From assembly GCA_003152275.1 (NCBI GenBank), contig PLZU01000016.1, positions 669 through 52,852 of the forward strand: DNA of 52,184 nt, in the 5' to 3' direction. This DNA comes from Actinomycetota bacterium. Lineage in GTDB: Bacteria; Actinomycetota; Thermoleophilia; Gaiellales; Gaiellaceae. Shown here one piece after another: positions 29,457 through 38,213 of the stretch (position 1 is the stretch's first letter; the number at the start of each line of letters is the position of its first letter). The position numbers and the translations under genes are program-made. The notes below the pieces were generated by a model. The model did not search any database. It saw only the letters and a list, made by a program, of their open reading frames with translations, and was not told the origin of the DNA.

Positions 29457-32400
29457 CCGGCGGCCGGGACGTACTCGAACCCGGAGATGAGCACGCCCAG
29501 CGTGCGGGGATCCGGGTTGTTCAAGGCCGGGTAGTCGGCCGGGCGCCGCGAGGGCGTGATCTCGAACCGGACGTGGCAGATTCCTCCGCGCGGCGTCAGC
29601 GGAACGACGATCGTCTTCGTCGAGGTGGACGGGAGCCGCACGACAACGGGCCGGGTGGTACCCGACACTGCGATCCGCTGGATGACGCCGGGGTAGAGCG
29701 TGGGATCCGAGTGGACCGGAACCCGCAAGACGCCGCGCACGCAGCCGCGTCGCAACCAAGTGACCGTCGGCTCGGTCCAGGTGTCGCCGAGCCAGCCGGT
29801 GATCGCCGTCGATGTACGAAGGAGACCATCCACGCGATAGAGGACCATCGCGCGGGCGTCGTCTGCGGCAATCCGCGTGCCTGAGATCTGGGCGGACGGT
29901 TCTGCGAGGACGTACTGCGCGTGCACGGTCTTGCCCGCCGGGTCGCGGAGGAGTCCGGTCGACGCCTCGACGGTGAGGTGCGGCTCCGTCGGGCCTGCGA
30001 GCAGCGTGTCGGGCGGCGTGAGGTCGTATGCATGCTTCACGCTCCGGTTCCAGAATTCGTTCTCCCAACCACGGTAGGGGTTGTCGCCTGTCCACACGAT
30101 CGTCACGTCCGCGTTGCGTCCGACAGCGGCGTCGATCCAGCTCCTCCCCGCGCTGATCCCCGTCGTGTACGTCGCGCTCGAGAGCCGCGGGAACGAGTGA
30201 ATCCAGAGCTGGAGCGGCAGCCACGTCAGGAAGAACCCGAGCGCGATGAGCACCGGCAGCACGGGCGCGTAGCGGTGCGGAAGCCAGAGGAACGCCGCGG
30301 CGAGCACGACCGACACCGCGACGGCGAGCAACGCGACGTTCCCACGGCCCGCAACGCGGTCGCCCAGGTACCACCACGGCTGGATGAACAGCGTGTCCGA
30401 CTGCGCATTGATGTTCATGAGCTGCAGGAACGGAATCGTCCCGGGTAGCGCGGCGGCGATCCCGGCGGCGGCGACGGCAGCTCGAGCGGGCTTCGGTTGG
30501 CCGCGCTCGATCCAGGCGAGTAGTGCTACGAGGAAGAGCGGAGCGAGATAGAAGAGGTTGCGCTCCTCAATCCGCTGTGACCAATGAGATGCGAAGATCC
30601 CAACTTCAAGGACGAGCCAGACCGTGAGCGCGACCGCAGCAGCGGAGAAGACGCGCAGCGCGCGGTCGAGATGCCGCGCGTTGGCGACGAGCACGATCAT
30701 CGCTGCGAACGGCAGTACGAACAGCGAGAGATCGAGGGCCGCGAGGTGGTAGACGATCCAGCGCAGCGCGGGCCAGACCTGATACGACGCGTGCTCGGTC
30801 GTCACGCTGTAGCCGCCAAGAATCTGGGACGGCGAGCGGCCGCGCGCAACCTCGACGACGATTACGAGGAACGCCGCGCCGCCGACGATTGCGTACAGGG
30901 GCTTCCAGGCACTGAGGCGCCGAGGCCTGCCGCGCTCGATCCACGCGAGGACGAGCGGAGCCGAGAGTGCCGCCGCGACGAGCGCGACGGCCTGAGCGCG
31001 CGTCAGGAAAGCGAGCGCACAAAGCGCGAGCAGGATGACCTGCCTGCGCAGCGTCGGCCGCTCAAGCGCCAGCACGAGCGCATACGCAAGCCACATGAAG
31101 ATGGGATAGAACGCGTTCTCCGTCATCAACGTGCCGATGTAGATCGTCGGCGGAACAGCTATCGCAAGCGCAGCGGCTGCGAAGGCAAAGCCGGGTCGCA
31201 CGACGCGCCGCGCGAGCAGATACGTCGGGAAGACGACGGAGCACATCGCGAGCGCGTTGAGCACGCGCGCCCACTGGTAGGCATCCGCTACCGATCCGGA
31301 AAGCTTGTACGCGAGTGAGAGCAGAAGCGGGTAGACGAAGCCGTAGTTCGCGTGCACGCCGCGGATCAAGAAGTGGCCGGTGTCGGCGAAGCTGCGCGCC
31401 ATGTCGGAGTAGACGAGCTCATCGACCATGATCCACGGCGACACGACCCGCAGTCCGAGGGCGAGCTGCACCGTGGCGGCCACCACGTAGAGCGCGCCGA
31501 GCCAAGCCCACATCGGCCAGATGCCAAGCAGACCCGTCCGGGTGTCTGACACCGGGACGTGGCCGTTTGGGCTCGCGAGACCGAGCGCAGTGAGCTCCGG
31601 CGCCAGGCAGGCCGGCTCGACGCCGGTGTCGGCCGCCGCCTCGGCAACAGCGCGGAGAATCTTCGCCTCGACGGCGCTCGACCCGGCCGCCTGCTCGAGC
31701 GCGGCGACGTACTCCTCCGCAACCCGGTCCAGATCGTGCTCGGAGCGAACGTACGAGCGGGCCGCCTCGCCCATGCGCGCGGCGACTCCGGGCTCTGCGA
31801 GCCGGGTCATCGCCGCGACGAGCGCCTCGACTTCCCCATCGCCGACCGGCACCTTGATAGCGACGTCGTCGGGCAGTTCCGCGAACCAGCCGACGTCGCT
31901 GACGACGAGCGGCTTCCCTAGCGACAGCGTGCGGATGGCGCTCCCCGAGGTCTCTCCCATCGTCGGTGCGCGCAGCAGGACGCAGGCATCGCAGGCCGAC
32001 ATGAGCGCCCAGAGCCGCTCCTCCTCAACATACGGCTCGCGGATGACGCCCTCGCTCGCGAGCCCAAGCCGCTCCAGTCGCCCTGCAAGGTCGAACCCGG
32101 GCGCCTCGGCGCCGACCAGGAGCAACCGCGCAGCGGGATGCCCGGCGCGAAAGTCGGCGAAGGCGCGCAACAACTGTGGGATGCGCTTGCTCTCGTTCAG
32201 GTGGCCGAAGCAGCCAAAGAGCGGCGAGCCGTCGATCTGCGCAGGCTCGATCTCGGGTGCCGGCCACGCAGGGTGCGGAATGTGCCAGAGCGGGCCGTCG
32301 TAGCCGTGTTCGCGCGCGCGCGTTTCGGCGTAGCGCGAGTGGACGATCACGCCGGTAGCGCGGTCGAGCACCTCTCCGGCGAGCGGGAACTCCGTGGGGC

Positions 32401-32788
32401 GGATCTCCCAGAGCGGCGGCACGCGGCCTTCGAGCACGCCCCAGCCGAGCATGCGCCCGGCGACGCCCGCTTCGCGTTCCATCGCAGCGAGGTACGCGTG
32501 TCCGTCGTGACGGCCGATCGTCATGCCGGCGACGAGGTGATGGATGACGAAGTCGTGCAGCACGACGACTCCGGGCCGCCGGTGCAGCGCGTCGACGACC
32601 CACGCATGCGCATCCGGATCGTTACCGATGTGGTAGAGAGCGACGTCGGCATCCGCGATCGGACGCGTGCGCCCGGGGCGCACAACCTCGACCTCGACCA
32701 ACCGCGCGAGCGCGGGCAGCAGCAGAGCCGAGTAGTCGGCGATGCCGCTCGTGCTGGGCGGCAGCGGCGAGAAATAGGAGACCTTCAC
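29453..32788 (-). CDS. GT4 glycosyltransferase fused to a GT39/ArnT-like membrane glycosyltransferase
   Basis: 1111 aa, the longest gene here. Residues 1-410 are a GT-B enzyme (VKVSYFSPLPPSTSGIADYS, LFGCFGHLNESKRIPQLLRA, GETSGSAIRTLSLGKPLVVS); the second Glu of E-x7-E is replaced. A linker (about 410-445) leads to a membrane part with a dozen helices, first outer loop WIMVDELVYSDMARSFADTG with the expected acidic residues, and a C-terminal hydrophilic domain with WENEFWNRSVKHAYDL and ALNNPDPRTLGVLIS. The last two parts match the separate 741-aa protein at 22866-25091. So a cytoplasmic and an outer-face transferase are joined in one chain. GTG 32788 overlaps the upstream stop (GTGA). No frameshift or stop separates the halves. 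Confidence 0.9.
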   Translation of the reverse strand: MKVSYFSPLPPSTSGIADYSALLLPALARLVEVEVVRPGRTRPIADADVALYHIGNDPDAHAWVVDALHRRPGVVVLHDFVIHHLVAGMTIGRHDGHAYLAAMEREAGVAGRMLGWGVLEGRVPPLWEIRPTEFPLAGEVLDRATGVIVHSRYAETRAREHGYDGPLWHIPHPAWPAPEIEPAQIDGSPLFGCFGHLNESKRIPQLLRAFADFRAGHPAARLLLVGAEAPGFDLAGRLERLGLASEGVIREPYVEEERLWALMSACDACVLLRAPTMGETSGSAIRTLSLGKPLVVSDVGWFAELPDDVAIKVPVGDGEVEALVAAMTRLAEPGVAARMGEAARSYVRSEHDLDRVAEEYVAALEQAAGSSAVEAKILRAVAEAAADTGVEPACLAPELTALGLASPNGHVPVSDTRTGLLGIWPMWAWLGALYVVAATVQLALGLRVVSPWIMVDELVYSDMARSFADTGHFLIRGVHANYGFVYPLLLSLAYKLSGSVADAYQWARVLNALAMCSVVFPTYLLARRVVRPGFAFAAAALAIAVPPTIYIGTLMTENAFYPIFMWLAYALVLALERPTLRRQVILLALCALAFLTRAQAVALVAAALSAPLVLAWIERGRPRRLSAWKPLYAIVGGAAFLVIVVEVARGRSPSQILGGYSVTTEHASYQVWPALRWIVYHLAALDLSLFVLPFAAMIVLVANARHLDRALRVFSAAAVALTVWLVLEVGIFASHWSQRIEERNLFYLAPLFLVALLAWIERGQPKPARAAVAAAGIAAALPGTIPFLQLMNINAQSDTLFIQPWWYLGDRVAGRGNVALLAVAVSVVLAAAFLWLPHRYAPVLPVLIALGFFLTWLPLQLWIHSFPRLSSATYTTGISAGRSWIDAAVGRNADVTIVWTGDNPYRGWENEFWNRSVKHAYDLTPPDTLLAGPTEPHLTVEASTGLLRDPAGKTVHAQYVLAEPSAQISGTRIAADDARAMVLYRVDGLLRTSTAITGWLGDTWTEPTVTWLRRGCVRGVLRVPVHSDPTLYPGVIQRIAVSGTTRPVVVRLPSTSTKTIVVPLTPRGGICHVRFEITPSRRPADYPALNNPDPRTLGVLISGFEYVPAAG

Positions 32789-33819
32789 GCAACCGCCGCG
32801 AGCAGTCGGTCGATGCACGAGTCCCAGGTCACCGCGCGCGCGATGTCCCGCCCGGCGCGACCCAGCGTGCGCGCCTCGTCGGTGTGATCGCGGAGCCATG
32901 AGCACGCCCGGGCGAGCTCTTCCACGGTCGGCGCGACGACAAGCCCGGTCTCGCGATCATGGACGATGTCGAGCGGCCCGCCGGCATCGGTTGTCGTTAC
33001 CACGGGCTTCTCCGAGAGGAAGGCCTCGTAGGGAACGAGCCCGTAGTCCTCGTTCACGGGTGCGTAGTAGACGCCGAGGCAGCGCGCATACAGATCTGCA
33101 AGCTCCTCGTCGCTGACACGGCCGGTGAAGGTGGCGCGTCCGTCGAGCCCGCGGTCGCGCGCGAGCTGCTCGAGGCGCTCGCGGTCAGGCCCGTCGCCCG
33201 CGATCACGATGCGCAAGCCAGACGCTTGCGCGGCCGCCTCGATCAGCAGGTCGATCCGCTTCGCGCGGTCGAGCCGGTTGACCGAGAGAATGAAGTCCTC
33301 GTACGCCGTGCAATGGAAGTCGAGCGGCGCCGGCGGCGGGGCGAGCACTTCCGCGTCGAGCCCGGTCGAGTCGCGCAGCCGGCCGGCGACGATCGAGGAC
33401 GTCGTGAAGATCTTGCGCGCCTCGCCGAGTGCGACACGGTCGAAGTCGAGCACCTTGCGGCGGAGCGCGCGGTCCTCGGCCGACTCGGAGAACTGTCCGA
33501 GCTCGGTGCGGTCGAGATCCCACGCTTGTCGGAACTGGTGCAGGAGCCAGACGACCTTGCGCGGATGCCGCACGGCGTACGACGGAAACTTCGTGGCGAT
33601 CACGGCGTCGATGGGACGGCCGTTCGCCTCCTCGAGATCGAGCATCCGCCAGAGGAAGGCCTGCGTCAGAACGCGCTCGCCGGGGTACCACTTGTACGGC
33701 ACGGTCACGAGCTCCGTCTCGTGGCCGCGCCGACGAAGCGCGTGGACGAGCCCGTCCGCGAAGATCTCGGTGCCGCCGCGCTCGAATGGCACCTGCGGCA
33801 TGCACACGGCGAGCCTCAT
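32785..33819 (-). CDS. Family 4 glycosyltransferase (WbaZ-like)
   Basis: 344-aa GT-B enzyme. MRLAVCMPQVPFERGGTEIF at the start, RKVVWLLHQFRQAWDL in the N-terminal domain, then FILSVNRLDRAKRIDLLIEA, RIVIAGDGPDRERLEQLA and APVNEDYGLVPYEAFLSEKPVV with the E-x7-E motif (Glu in NEDYG and YEAF). The VNEDYG form is typical of mannosyl/rhamnosyltransferases in O-antigen clusters. ATG 33819 overlaps the stop of the 106-aa gene (ATGA); the stop overlaps the fusion gene. Confidence 0.92.
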   Translation of the reverse strand: MRLAVCMPQVPFERGGTEIFADGLVHALRRRGHETELVTVPYKWYPGERVLTQAFLWRMLDLEEANGRPIDAVIATKFPSYAVRHPRKVVWLLHQFRQAWDLDRTELGQFSESAEDRALRRKVLDFDRVALGEARKIFTTSSIVAGRLRDSTGLDAEVLAPPPAPLDFHCTAYEDFILSVNRLDRAKRIDLLIEAAAQASGLRIVIAGDGPDRERLEQLARDRGLDGRATFTGRVSDEELADLYARCLGVYYAPVNEDYGLVPYEAFLSEKPVVTTTDAGGPLDIVHDRETGLVVAPTVEELARACSWLRDHTDEARTLGRAGRDIARAVTWDSCIDRLLAAVA

Positions 33820-34136
33820 CGGCGCCGCTCGAGCTCGTCAACCCGGCGAGCGAGCTCGTCGACGAGCCGGAGCAGCGCGTCGTTCACGATCCGCTGCTCG
33901 GCGAAGGCGGGCTCGACATACCAGCGCATGAGCTTGCGCAGGACGCGCTTCACCCGGAACGCGACCCAGCCCTTTGCCCCGGCGCGCCGCTCGAGCGGCT
34001 TGTCGGCGCTGACCGGCCAGAACCGCTCTGCGAGGCCGCGCATCATCGCCGGGTCGCGGGCATCGCGGTCGATTGCCCGCTTCAGCTCCTCATAGACCCG
34101 GTCGACGTCAGCAGGCCTGTCCACCGCCTCCGGCAT
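33816..34136 (-). CDS. 106-aa helical protein of glycan clusters, unknown function
   Basis: Small, highly charged, all-helical protein. The C-terminal half AFRVKRVLRKLMRWYVEPAFAEQRIVNDALLRLVDELARRVDELE resembles the amphipathic helix plus coiled coil found at the N-terminus of many methyltransferases and glycosyltransferases of actinobacterial polysaccharide clusters (key pieces: RWYVEPAFAEQ and VDELARRVDEL). Here it is a separate gene, possibly a membrane-docking or scaffolding subunit for the GT4 it is coupled to (ATGA). ATG 34136; TAGACT lies 8 nt upstream. Confidence 0.75.
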   Translation of the reverse strand: MPEAVDRPADVDRVYEELKRAIDRDARDPAMMRGLAERFWPVSADKPLERRAGAKGWVAFRVKRVLRKLMRWYVEPAFAEQRIVNDALLRLVDELARRVDELERRR

Positions 34137-34144
34137 GCCGCCGG

Positions 34145-34150
34145 AGTCTA
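34145..34150 (-). promoter_or_regulatory. Putative leaderless promoter -10 (TAGACT)
   Basis: CTAGACT on the minus strand, 8 nt before ATG 34136, in the only gap (25 bp) within the minus-strand chain 37252-25048. It would start a second transcript for the 106-aa gene and the eight genes downstream of it within the chain's tail. Confidence 0.4.
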
Positions 34151-34161
34151 GTGAGCGGCTG

Positions 34162-34806
34162 TTACGAACTCGTTTGGGCGACGGCCACGAACTGGTAGGC
34201 GAAAAGCGAGGGCCTGAGGCGTCCGATTGCCCGGCCGACGGCGTCGAGGAGGTCGGAATCGCCAGGAACCGGGACTGAGAAGTCGATCCGCTCGACGCGA
34301 TAGCCGGCCCGCTCGAGGGTCTCGACGAGGGTCGCCCGGGTGAAGAGGTGCGTGTGCGACCGGTCGAGGATCCCGCGCTCCGTGTACCGCCAGCGCCCCG
34401 AGAGGAGCGAGAGCCGGATCGCCCAGTTGGCGATGTTCGGGGTCGAGAGCACGATTCGGCCGCCGGGCCGCAGGAATGGCCGCAGCCGGGCGAGTGTCGC
34501 GCCCGGGTCGCGAAGATGCTCGATCACGTCGCCGCCGAGCACGACGTCGAACGAGCCGGGCTCGAGCGGAAGCTCCATCGTCTCGACGTCTCCGACGAGC
34601 ACCCGCTCGCAGAACTCCTCGGCAGCACGAGCCGCCTCCGGATCGAGCTCGATGCCGACCATCGTGTTCCCGCGCTCTGCGAGCGGCCGGGCGAGGTAGC
34701 CGCTCGAGCAGCCGACGTCGAGCACGCGATTGCCCGTTCCGACAGCGTCGAGCAGCTTCGCGTGCGCGCGGTGGCGGCGCTCGCTGAGCGGCACGTAGCC
34801 GCTCAC
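34162..34806 (-). CDS. Class I SAM-dependent methyltransferase
   Basis: 214 aa. Motif I VLDVGCSSGYLARPLA, motif II VGIELDPEAAR, motif III/IV DVVLGGDVIEHLRDP and PGGRIVLSTPNIANWA; C-terminal DRSHTHLFTRATLVETLERAGY is common in sugar or small-molecule O-methyltransferases of the UbiG-like type. GTG 34806 overlaps the gmd stop (GTGA). Position between gmd and glycosyltransferases suggests methylation of a sugar in the glycan. Confidence 0.92.
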   Translation of the reverse strand: MSGYVPLSERRHRAHAKLLDAVGTGNRVLDVGCSSGYLARPLAERGNTMVGIELDPEAARAAEEFCERVLVGDVETMELPLEPGSFDVVLGGDVIEHLRDPGATLARLRPFLRPGGRIVLSTPNIANWAIRLSLLSGRWRYTERGILDRSHTHLFTRATLVETLERAGYRVERIDFSVPVPGDSDLLDAVGRAIGRLRPSLFAYQFVAVAQTSS

Positions 34807-35765
34807 GAAACTGATTCTCCCGCGGCATCGACGAGCAGCCCAACGAGCTCGTCGAACGACACGGTCGGCGCCCAGTCGAGCTCCTCGCGAGCGGTCGCGG
34901 CGTCGCCGACGAGCCGGTGCAGCTCTGCCTGGCCGCGCTTGAGCGATTCGTCGACGCGTACGTGTTCGCGCCAATCGAGATCGACATGCGCGAATGCGAC
35001 CTCGACGAGCTCACGCACGCTGTGGAGCTCGCCGGTCGCAATCACGTAGTCGCGCGGCTCGTCCTGCTGCACGATCCGCCACATCGCCTCGACATAGTCG
35101 CGTGCATACCCCCAGTCGCGTTGAGCGTCGAGGTCGCCAAGCACGAGCTCGACCTCACGGCCGGCCGCGATCGCCGCTACGCCGTGGGCCACCTTGCTCG
35201 GCAGGAAATCGAGCGGCCGCCGCGGCGATTCGTGGTTGTAGAGGATCCCGGCGCTCGCGTGCAGCCCGTAGCGGCGCCGGTACGAGCCGATGATGAAATG
35301 GCCGTACGCCTTCGCGACGCCGTACGGCGTCACGGGCGCGAGCGGCGTCGACTCGGTCTGTGGCGTCTCCCTCGGCTCGCCGAAGATCTCGCTCGACGAC
35401 GCCTGGTACACGCGGATCGACGGGTCGACGTCACGGATCGCCTCGAGCAGAGACGTCACGCCGACCGCTGCGAATTCCGCGGTCTCCACCGGGTACTCCC
35501 ACGAGCGCGGCACGAACGACGGCGATGCGAGGTTGTAAACCTCCTGCGGCGCGTGCTCGCGCAGGACTACGTGGAGCGCCGTGCGATCGAGCAGGTCCAC
35601 CTGCACGACCTGAATGCGATCGCGCACGGCTACGAGGTTCGAGTAATCGCGCGTTGCGTCCCGAACGACTCCCACGACCTCGTAGCCGCGGTCGAGCAGC
35701 AACTCCGCGAGGTACGAGCCGTCCTGGCCGCCAACACCCGTGACGATGGCGCGGGCCGTGCTCAG
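34803..35765 (-). CDS. gmd: GDP-mannose 4,6-dehydratase-like SDR
   Basis: About 320 aa. Converts GDP-D-mannose to GDP-4-keto-6-deoxymannose, precursor of GDP-fucose and others. NADP motif VTGVGGQDGSYLAELLLDRGYEV, catalytic Ser/Glu in SSSEIFGE and YxxxK in YGVAKAYGHF. The NHESPRR loop is followed by PLDFLPSKVA instead of the usual GxxFVTRKI, so it is a divergent member. Start: homologous position is a CTG (35765-35763) overlapping the flippase stop as CTGA; the nearest standard start is GTG 35789, adding eight residues. A 311-aa fucose-synthase-like reductase on the other side of the flippase (37278) would use its product. Confidence 0.88.
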   Translation of the reverse strand: MSTARAIVTGVGGQDGSYLAELLLDRGYEVVGVVRDATRDYSNLVAVRDRIQVVQVDLLDRTALHVVLREHAPQEVYNLASPSFVPRSWEYPVETAEFAAVGVTSLLEAIRDVDPSIRVYQASSSEIFGEPRETPQTESTPLAPVTPYGVAKAYGHFIIGSYRRRYGLHASAGILYNHESPRRPLDFLPSKVAHGVAAIAAGREVELVLGDLDAQRDWGYARDYVEAMWRIVQQDEPRDYVIATGELHSVRELVEVAFAHVDLDWREHVRVDESLKRGQAELHRLVGDAATAREELDWAPTVSFDELVGLLVDAAGESVS

Positions 35766-37252
35766 TGCAGCCCCCGCACGTACGCCCACGCGTCGGTGAG
35801 ACCGAACGAGCGAATGGAGAAGATCACGAGCGCGTACACGACGATGCCGAGCAGCGCTGCCGGGATCGGCGACACGGCGAGCGAGAGGCCGCCGAAAGCG
35901 AGGGCGCTCGCCACGGCGATCGCCAGCGCGAGGCGAGCGAGCCCGAGCGCAGCGACGGCGAGAGCACGCGTCGAGACGGCGGCCATCAGGCCGAGCGCGA
36001 TCACGAGCGTGGCCAACCCGATCGCAACGGCGATTCCGGGAAGACCCCACGCCGCTCGCAGACCGAGCCCGAGTGGAATGCACACGCCGAACCCAAGAAC
36101 CGCCAGCGGAATGAGCGCTTTCCGTCGCCCCGCCACAAACACGAGCGGGTAGGTGACGGCGAATCCGACCCAGGCGACCATCCACGGAGAGAGATACACG
36201 ACGAGGTGGCCGAGCTCGCGCCCCACCTGGCCCTTGTACGCGTTGCCGAGCACGAACTGCACAATGCGGCCGCCGACGAGCGCGAACACGCCGGCGGCTG
36301 CGCCGACGAGCGACAAGCTCACCCATGCTGCATGCACGACGTGCCGGCCGGCCTCCTCCGGATCGATGCCGCGCCGGGTGAGAGGCGCGGACGAGATCAA
36401 GCCAAGCGAGAACGCAGTCGCACCGACGAGCGTCGAGGCGGCGAGGTAGGCGTACGAGAAGCTCGTCAAGCTGCCGACACCGAGCTGCGCGGCAAAGCGC
36501 AGCGCGAGCAGATAGCACCCCTGCAGCGCGAGCGGGATCGACGCACCCTCGAGCAGATGCCAGAGCCGCGGCAACACGTCGGCGTGTTGAGGCGCGGGGC
36601 CGGTGAGCGCACGCTTGCGCAGAAGCGCGACAACAGGCACGGCGAAGGCGACCGCCGCATTGACGGCGAGGCCCCAGGCGAGCGCGACGATTCCGTGACC
36701 ATCCGCGAGCGCAGCGAACACGCCGAGCCCCACGAGGCCACCGAGCGCGTAGCCGGCAGCCGCGGTCCCGTAGCTGTCAACCGCAGCAAGAGCACTGGCA
36801 GCAAGAGCGGCGAGGAGCTGGCCGAACGCCGCGGGAACGAGGACGGCGAGCGCGCGGCCGGCGATGTGCGCCGAGCGAGGCGGCAGGTTGCCGGTGATCA
36901 GGTCGCCGAGCGGCCCCGAGAACACGGCGACCAGCACAGATGCGGGAACCGCGAGAGCGAGAAAGGCGAGTGCATAGGCGCGGAACTCGCCTCCGAGCCG
37001 ACCCTCGGCGGCGGCTCGGGTGAGATCGGGAACGACGACCATCCGGAAAGCCTGGGCGGCGAGGACGAGCACGAGATAGACGCCGTACGCGCCGAGAAAG
37101 CCGTCGGTCTCGGCGGTGCGGCCGAATTTATGGGCTAGCAGCGCGCCGGCACCTGCCGCTGCGAGCGCGAGCACGATCTGGGCGAGACCGGTGAGCGCGC
37201 CGCTGCGGAGCGCACTGGGTGTTCGGAGAATGTTGCGGTTCGCGAGAGCCAT
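35762..37252 (-). CDS. Polysaccharide / lipid-linked glycan flippase (MurJ/Wzx, MVF-MATE-like)
   Basis: 496-aa integral membrane protein with about 14 hydrophobic helices from end to end and no large soluble domain. The N-terminal [23 protein letters not shown] and [22 protein letters not shown] resemble MurJ-type proteins (D-x-F-x-x-A-y in the first loop). It likely flips undecaprenyl-linked repeat units made by the neighbouring enzymes. ATG 37252 is preceded by TAGAGT at 14 nt, in a symmetric element shared with the divergent fucose-synthase gene. It heads the minus-strand chain. The essential housekeeping MurJ should be elsewhere, so Wzx-like use is inferred from context. Confidence 0.87.
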   Translation of the reverse strand: MALANRNILRTPSALRSGALTGLAQIVLALAAAGAGALLAHKFGRTAETDGFLGAYGVYLVLVLAAQAFRMVVVPDLTRAAAEGRLGGEFRAYALAFLALAVPASVLVAVFSGPLGDLITGNLPPRSAHIAGRALAVLVPAAFGQLLAALAASALAAVDSYGTAAAGYALGGLVGLGVFAALADGHGIVALAWGLAVNAAVAFAVPVVALLRKRALTGPAPQHADVLPRLWHLLEGASIPLALQGCYLLALRFAAQLGVGSLTSFSYAYLAASTLVGATAFSLGLISSAPLTRRGIDPEEAGRHVVHAAWVSLSLVGAAAGVFALVGGRIVQFVLGNAYKGQVGRELGHLVVYLSPWMVAWVGFAVTYPLVFVAGRRKALIPLAVLGFGVCIPLGLGLRAAWGLPGIAVAIGLATLVIALGLMAAVSTRALAVAALGLARLALAIAVASALAFGGLSLAVSPIPAALLGIVVYALVIFSIRSFGLTDAWAYVRGLH

Positions 37253-37265
37253 CGGTGCCCGACGC

Positions 37266-37272
37266 TACTCTA
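37266..37272. promoter_or_regulatory. Symmetric two-way -10 element (TACTCTA / TAGAGTA)
   Basis: TACTCTA reads TACTCT on the plus strand, 6 nt before GTG 37278, and TAGAGT on the minus strand, 14 nt before ATG 37252. The gap between the divergent genes is 25 bp. Same layout as at 16478-16484. Confidence 0.45.
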
Positions 37273-37277
37273 GGCCG

Positions 37278-38213
37278 GTGCGCGTGCTGATCACCGGGGG
37301 CGGCGGCTTCCTCGGTTCTCACCTCGTCGAGCGCGTGCGGGGGGAGGGCCTGGAACCGTTCGTCGCACGCCGGCGCGACTACGACCTGACGAGCGCCGCC
37401 GATGTCGAACGTCTCTTCGAGGCGGCGCAGCCCGAGCTCGTGATCCACCTGGCCGCGGAGGTCGGGGGAATCGGCGCGAACCGCGACAACCCGGGCCGGT
37501 ACTGGTACTCGAACCTGATGATGGGGGCGCACGTGCTCGAGCAGAGCCGGGTGGCCGGTGTTCGCAAACTCGTCTTGCTCGGAACGATCTGCTCGTATCC
37601 GAAGTTCGCGCCTGTGCCTTTCCGGGAGGAGGACCTCTGGAACGGCTACCCCGAAGAGACGAACGCGCCGTATGGGGTCGCGAAGAAGGCGTTGCTCGTC
37701 GGCGCCCAGGGCTACCGCGAGCAATATCAACTCGATTCGATCTTCCTGCTTCCGGTGAATCTGTACGGCCCGCACGACAACTTCGATCTCGTGACGTCGC
37801 ACGTTATCCCCGCGCTGATCCGGAAGATGGTCGAGGCGCACGAACGCGGCGAGCCCGAGATCGTCCTCTGGGGCGACGGCTCACCGACGCGCGAGTTCCT
37901 GTACGTCGAGGACTGTGCAGAGGGGATCTGGCTCGCCGCACAGCGGTACGACGGTGGCGAGCCCGTGAACCTCGGAACCGGCGAGGAGATCTCCATCCGC
38001 GAGCTCGCGGAGCTGACCGCGGAGTTGACGGGCTACGACGGGGAGATCGTGTGGGATACGACAAAGCCGAACGGCCAGCCGCGCCGCCGCCTCGACGTCT
38101 CGCGCGCCGAGCAGCTCTTCGGCTTCCGTGCGAGCACCGCGCTCCGCGCGGGCCTCGAGCGCACGATCGACTGGTACCGAAGCCACCAACCGGCCGGAAC
38201 GGCGGCGAAGTGA
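37278..38213 (+). CDS. fcl: GDP-L-fucose synthase-like epimerase/reductase
   Basis: 311-aa SDR (WcaG family) that epimerises and reduces GDP-4-keto-6-deoxymannose to GDP-L-fucose. NADP motif [14 protein letters not shown], catalytic Ser-type loop [15 protein letters not shown] with the conserved Cys, YxxxK in [13 protein letters not shown], and [10 protein letters not shown] with the catalytic-region His. [13 protein letters not shown] is diagnostic of this family. GTG 37278; the long open frame upstream is shadow. The stop overlaps the next gene (GTGA). With gmd it forms the GDP-fucose pathway; the mannose-phosphate steps are not in the window. Confidence 0.94.
   Translation: MRVLITGGGGFLGSHLVERVRGEGLEPFVARRRDYDLTSAADVERLFEAAQPELVIHLAAEVGGIGANRDNPGRYWYSNLMMGAHVLEQSRVAGVRKLVLLGTICSYPKFAPVPFREEDLWNGYPEETNAPYGVAKKALLVGAQGYREQYQLDSIFLLPVNLYGPHDNFDLVTSHVIPALIRKMVEAHERGEPEIVLWGDGSPTREFLYVEDCAEGIWLAAQRYDGGEPVNLGTGEEISIRELAELTAELTGYDGEIVWDTTKPNGQPRRRLDVSRAEQLFGFRASTALRAGLERTIDWYRSHQPAGTAAK

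Noticed and set aside
35765-37138. 457-aa open frame on the plus strand
   Set aside because: Antisense to the flippase; mirror of hydrophobic codons giving an Arg/Glu/Asp-rich product.
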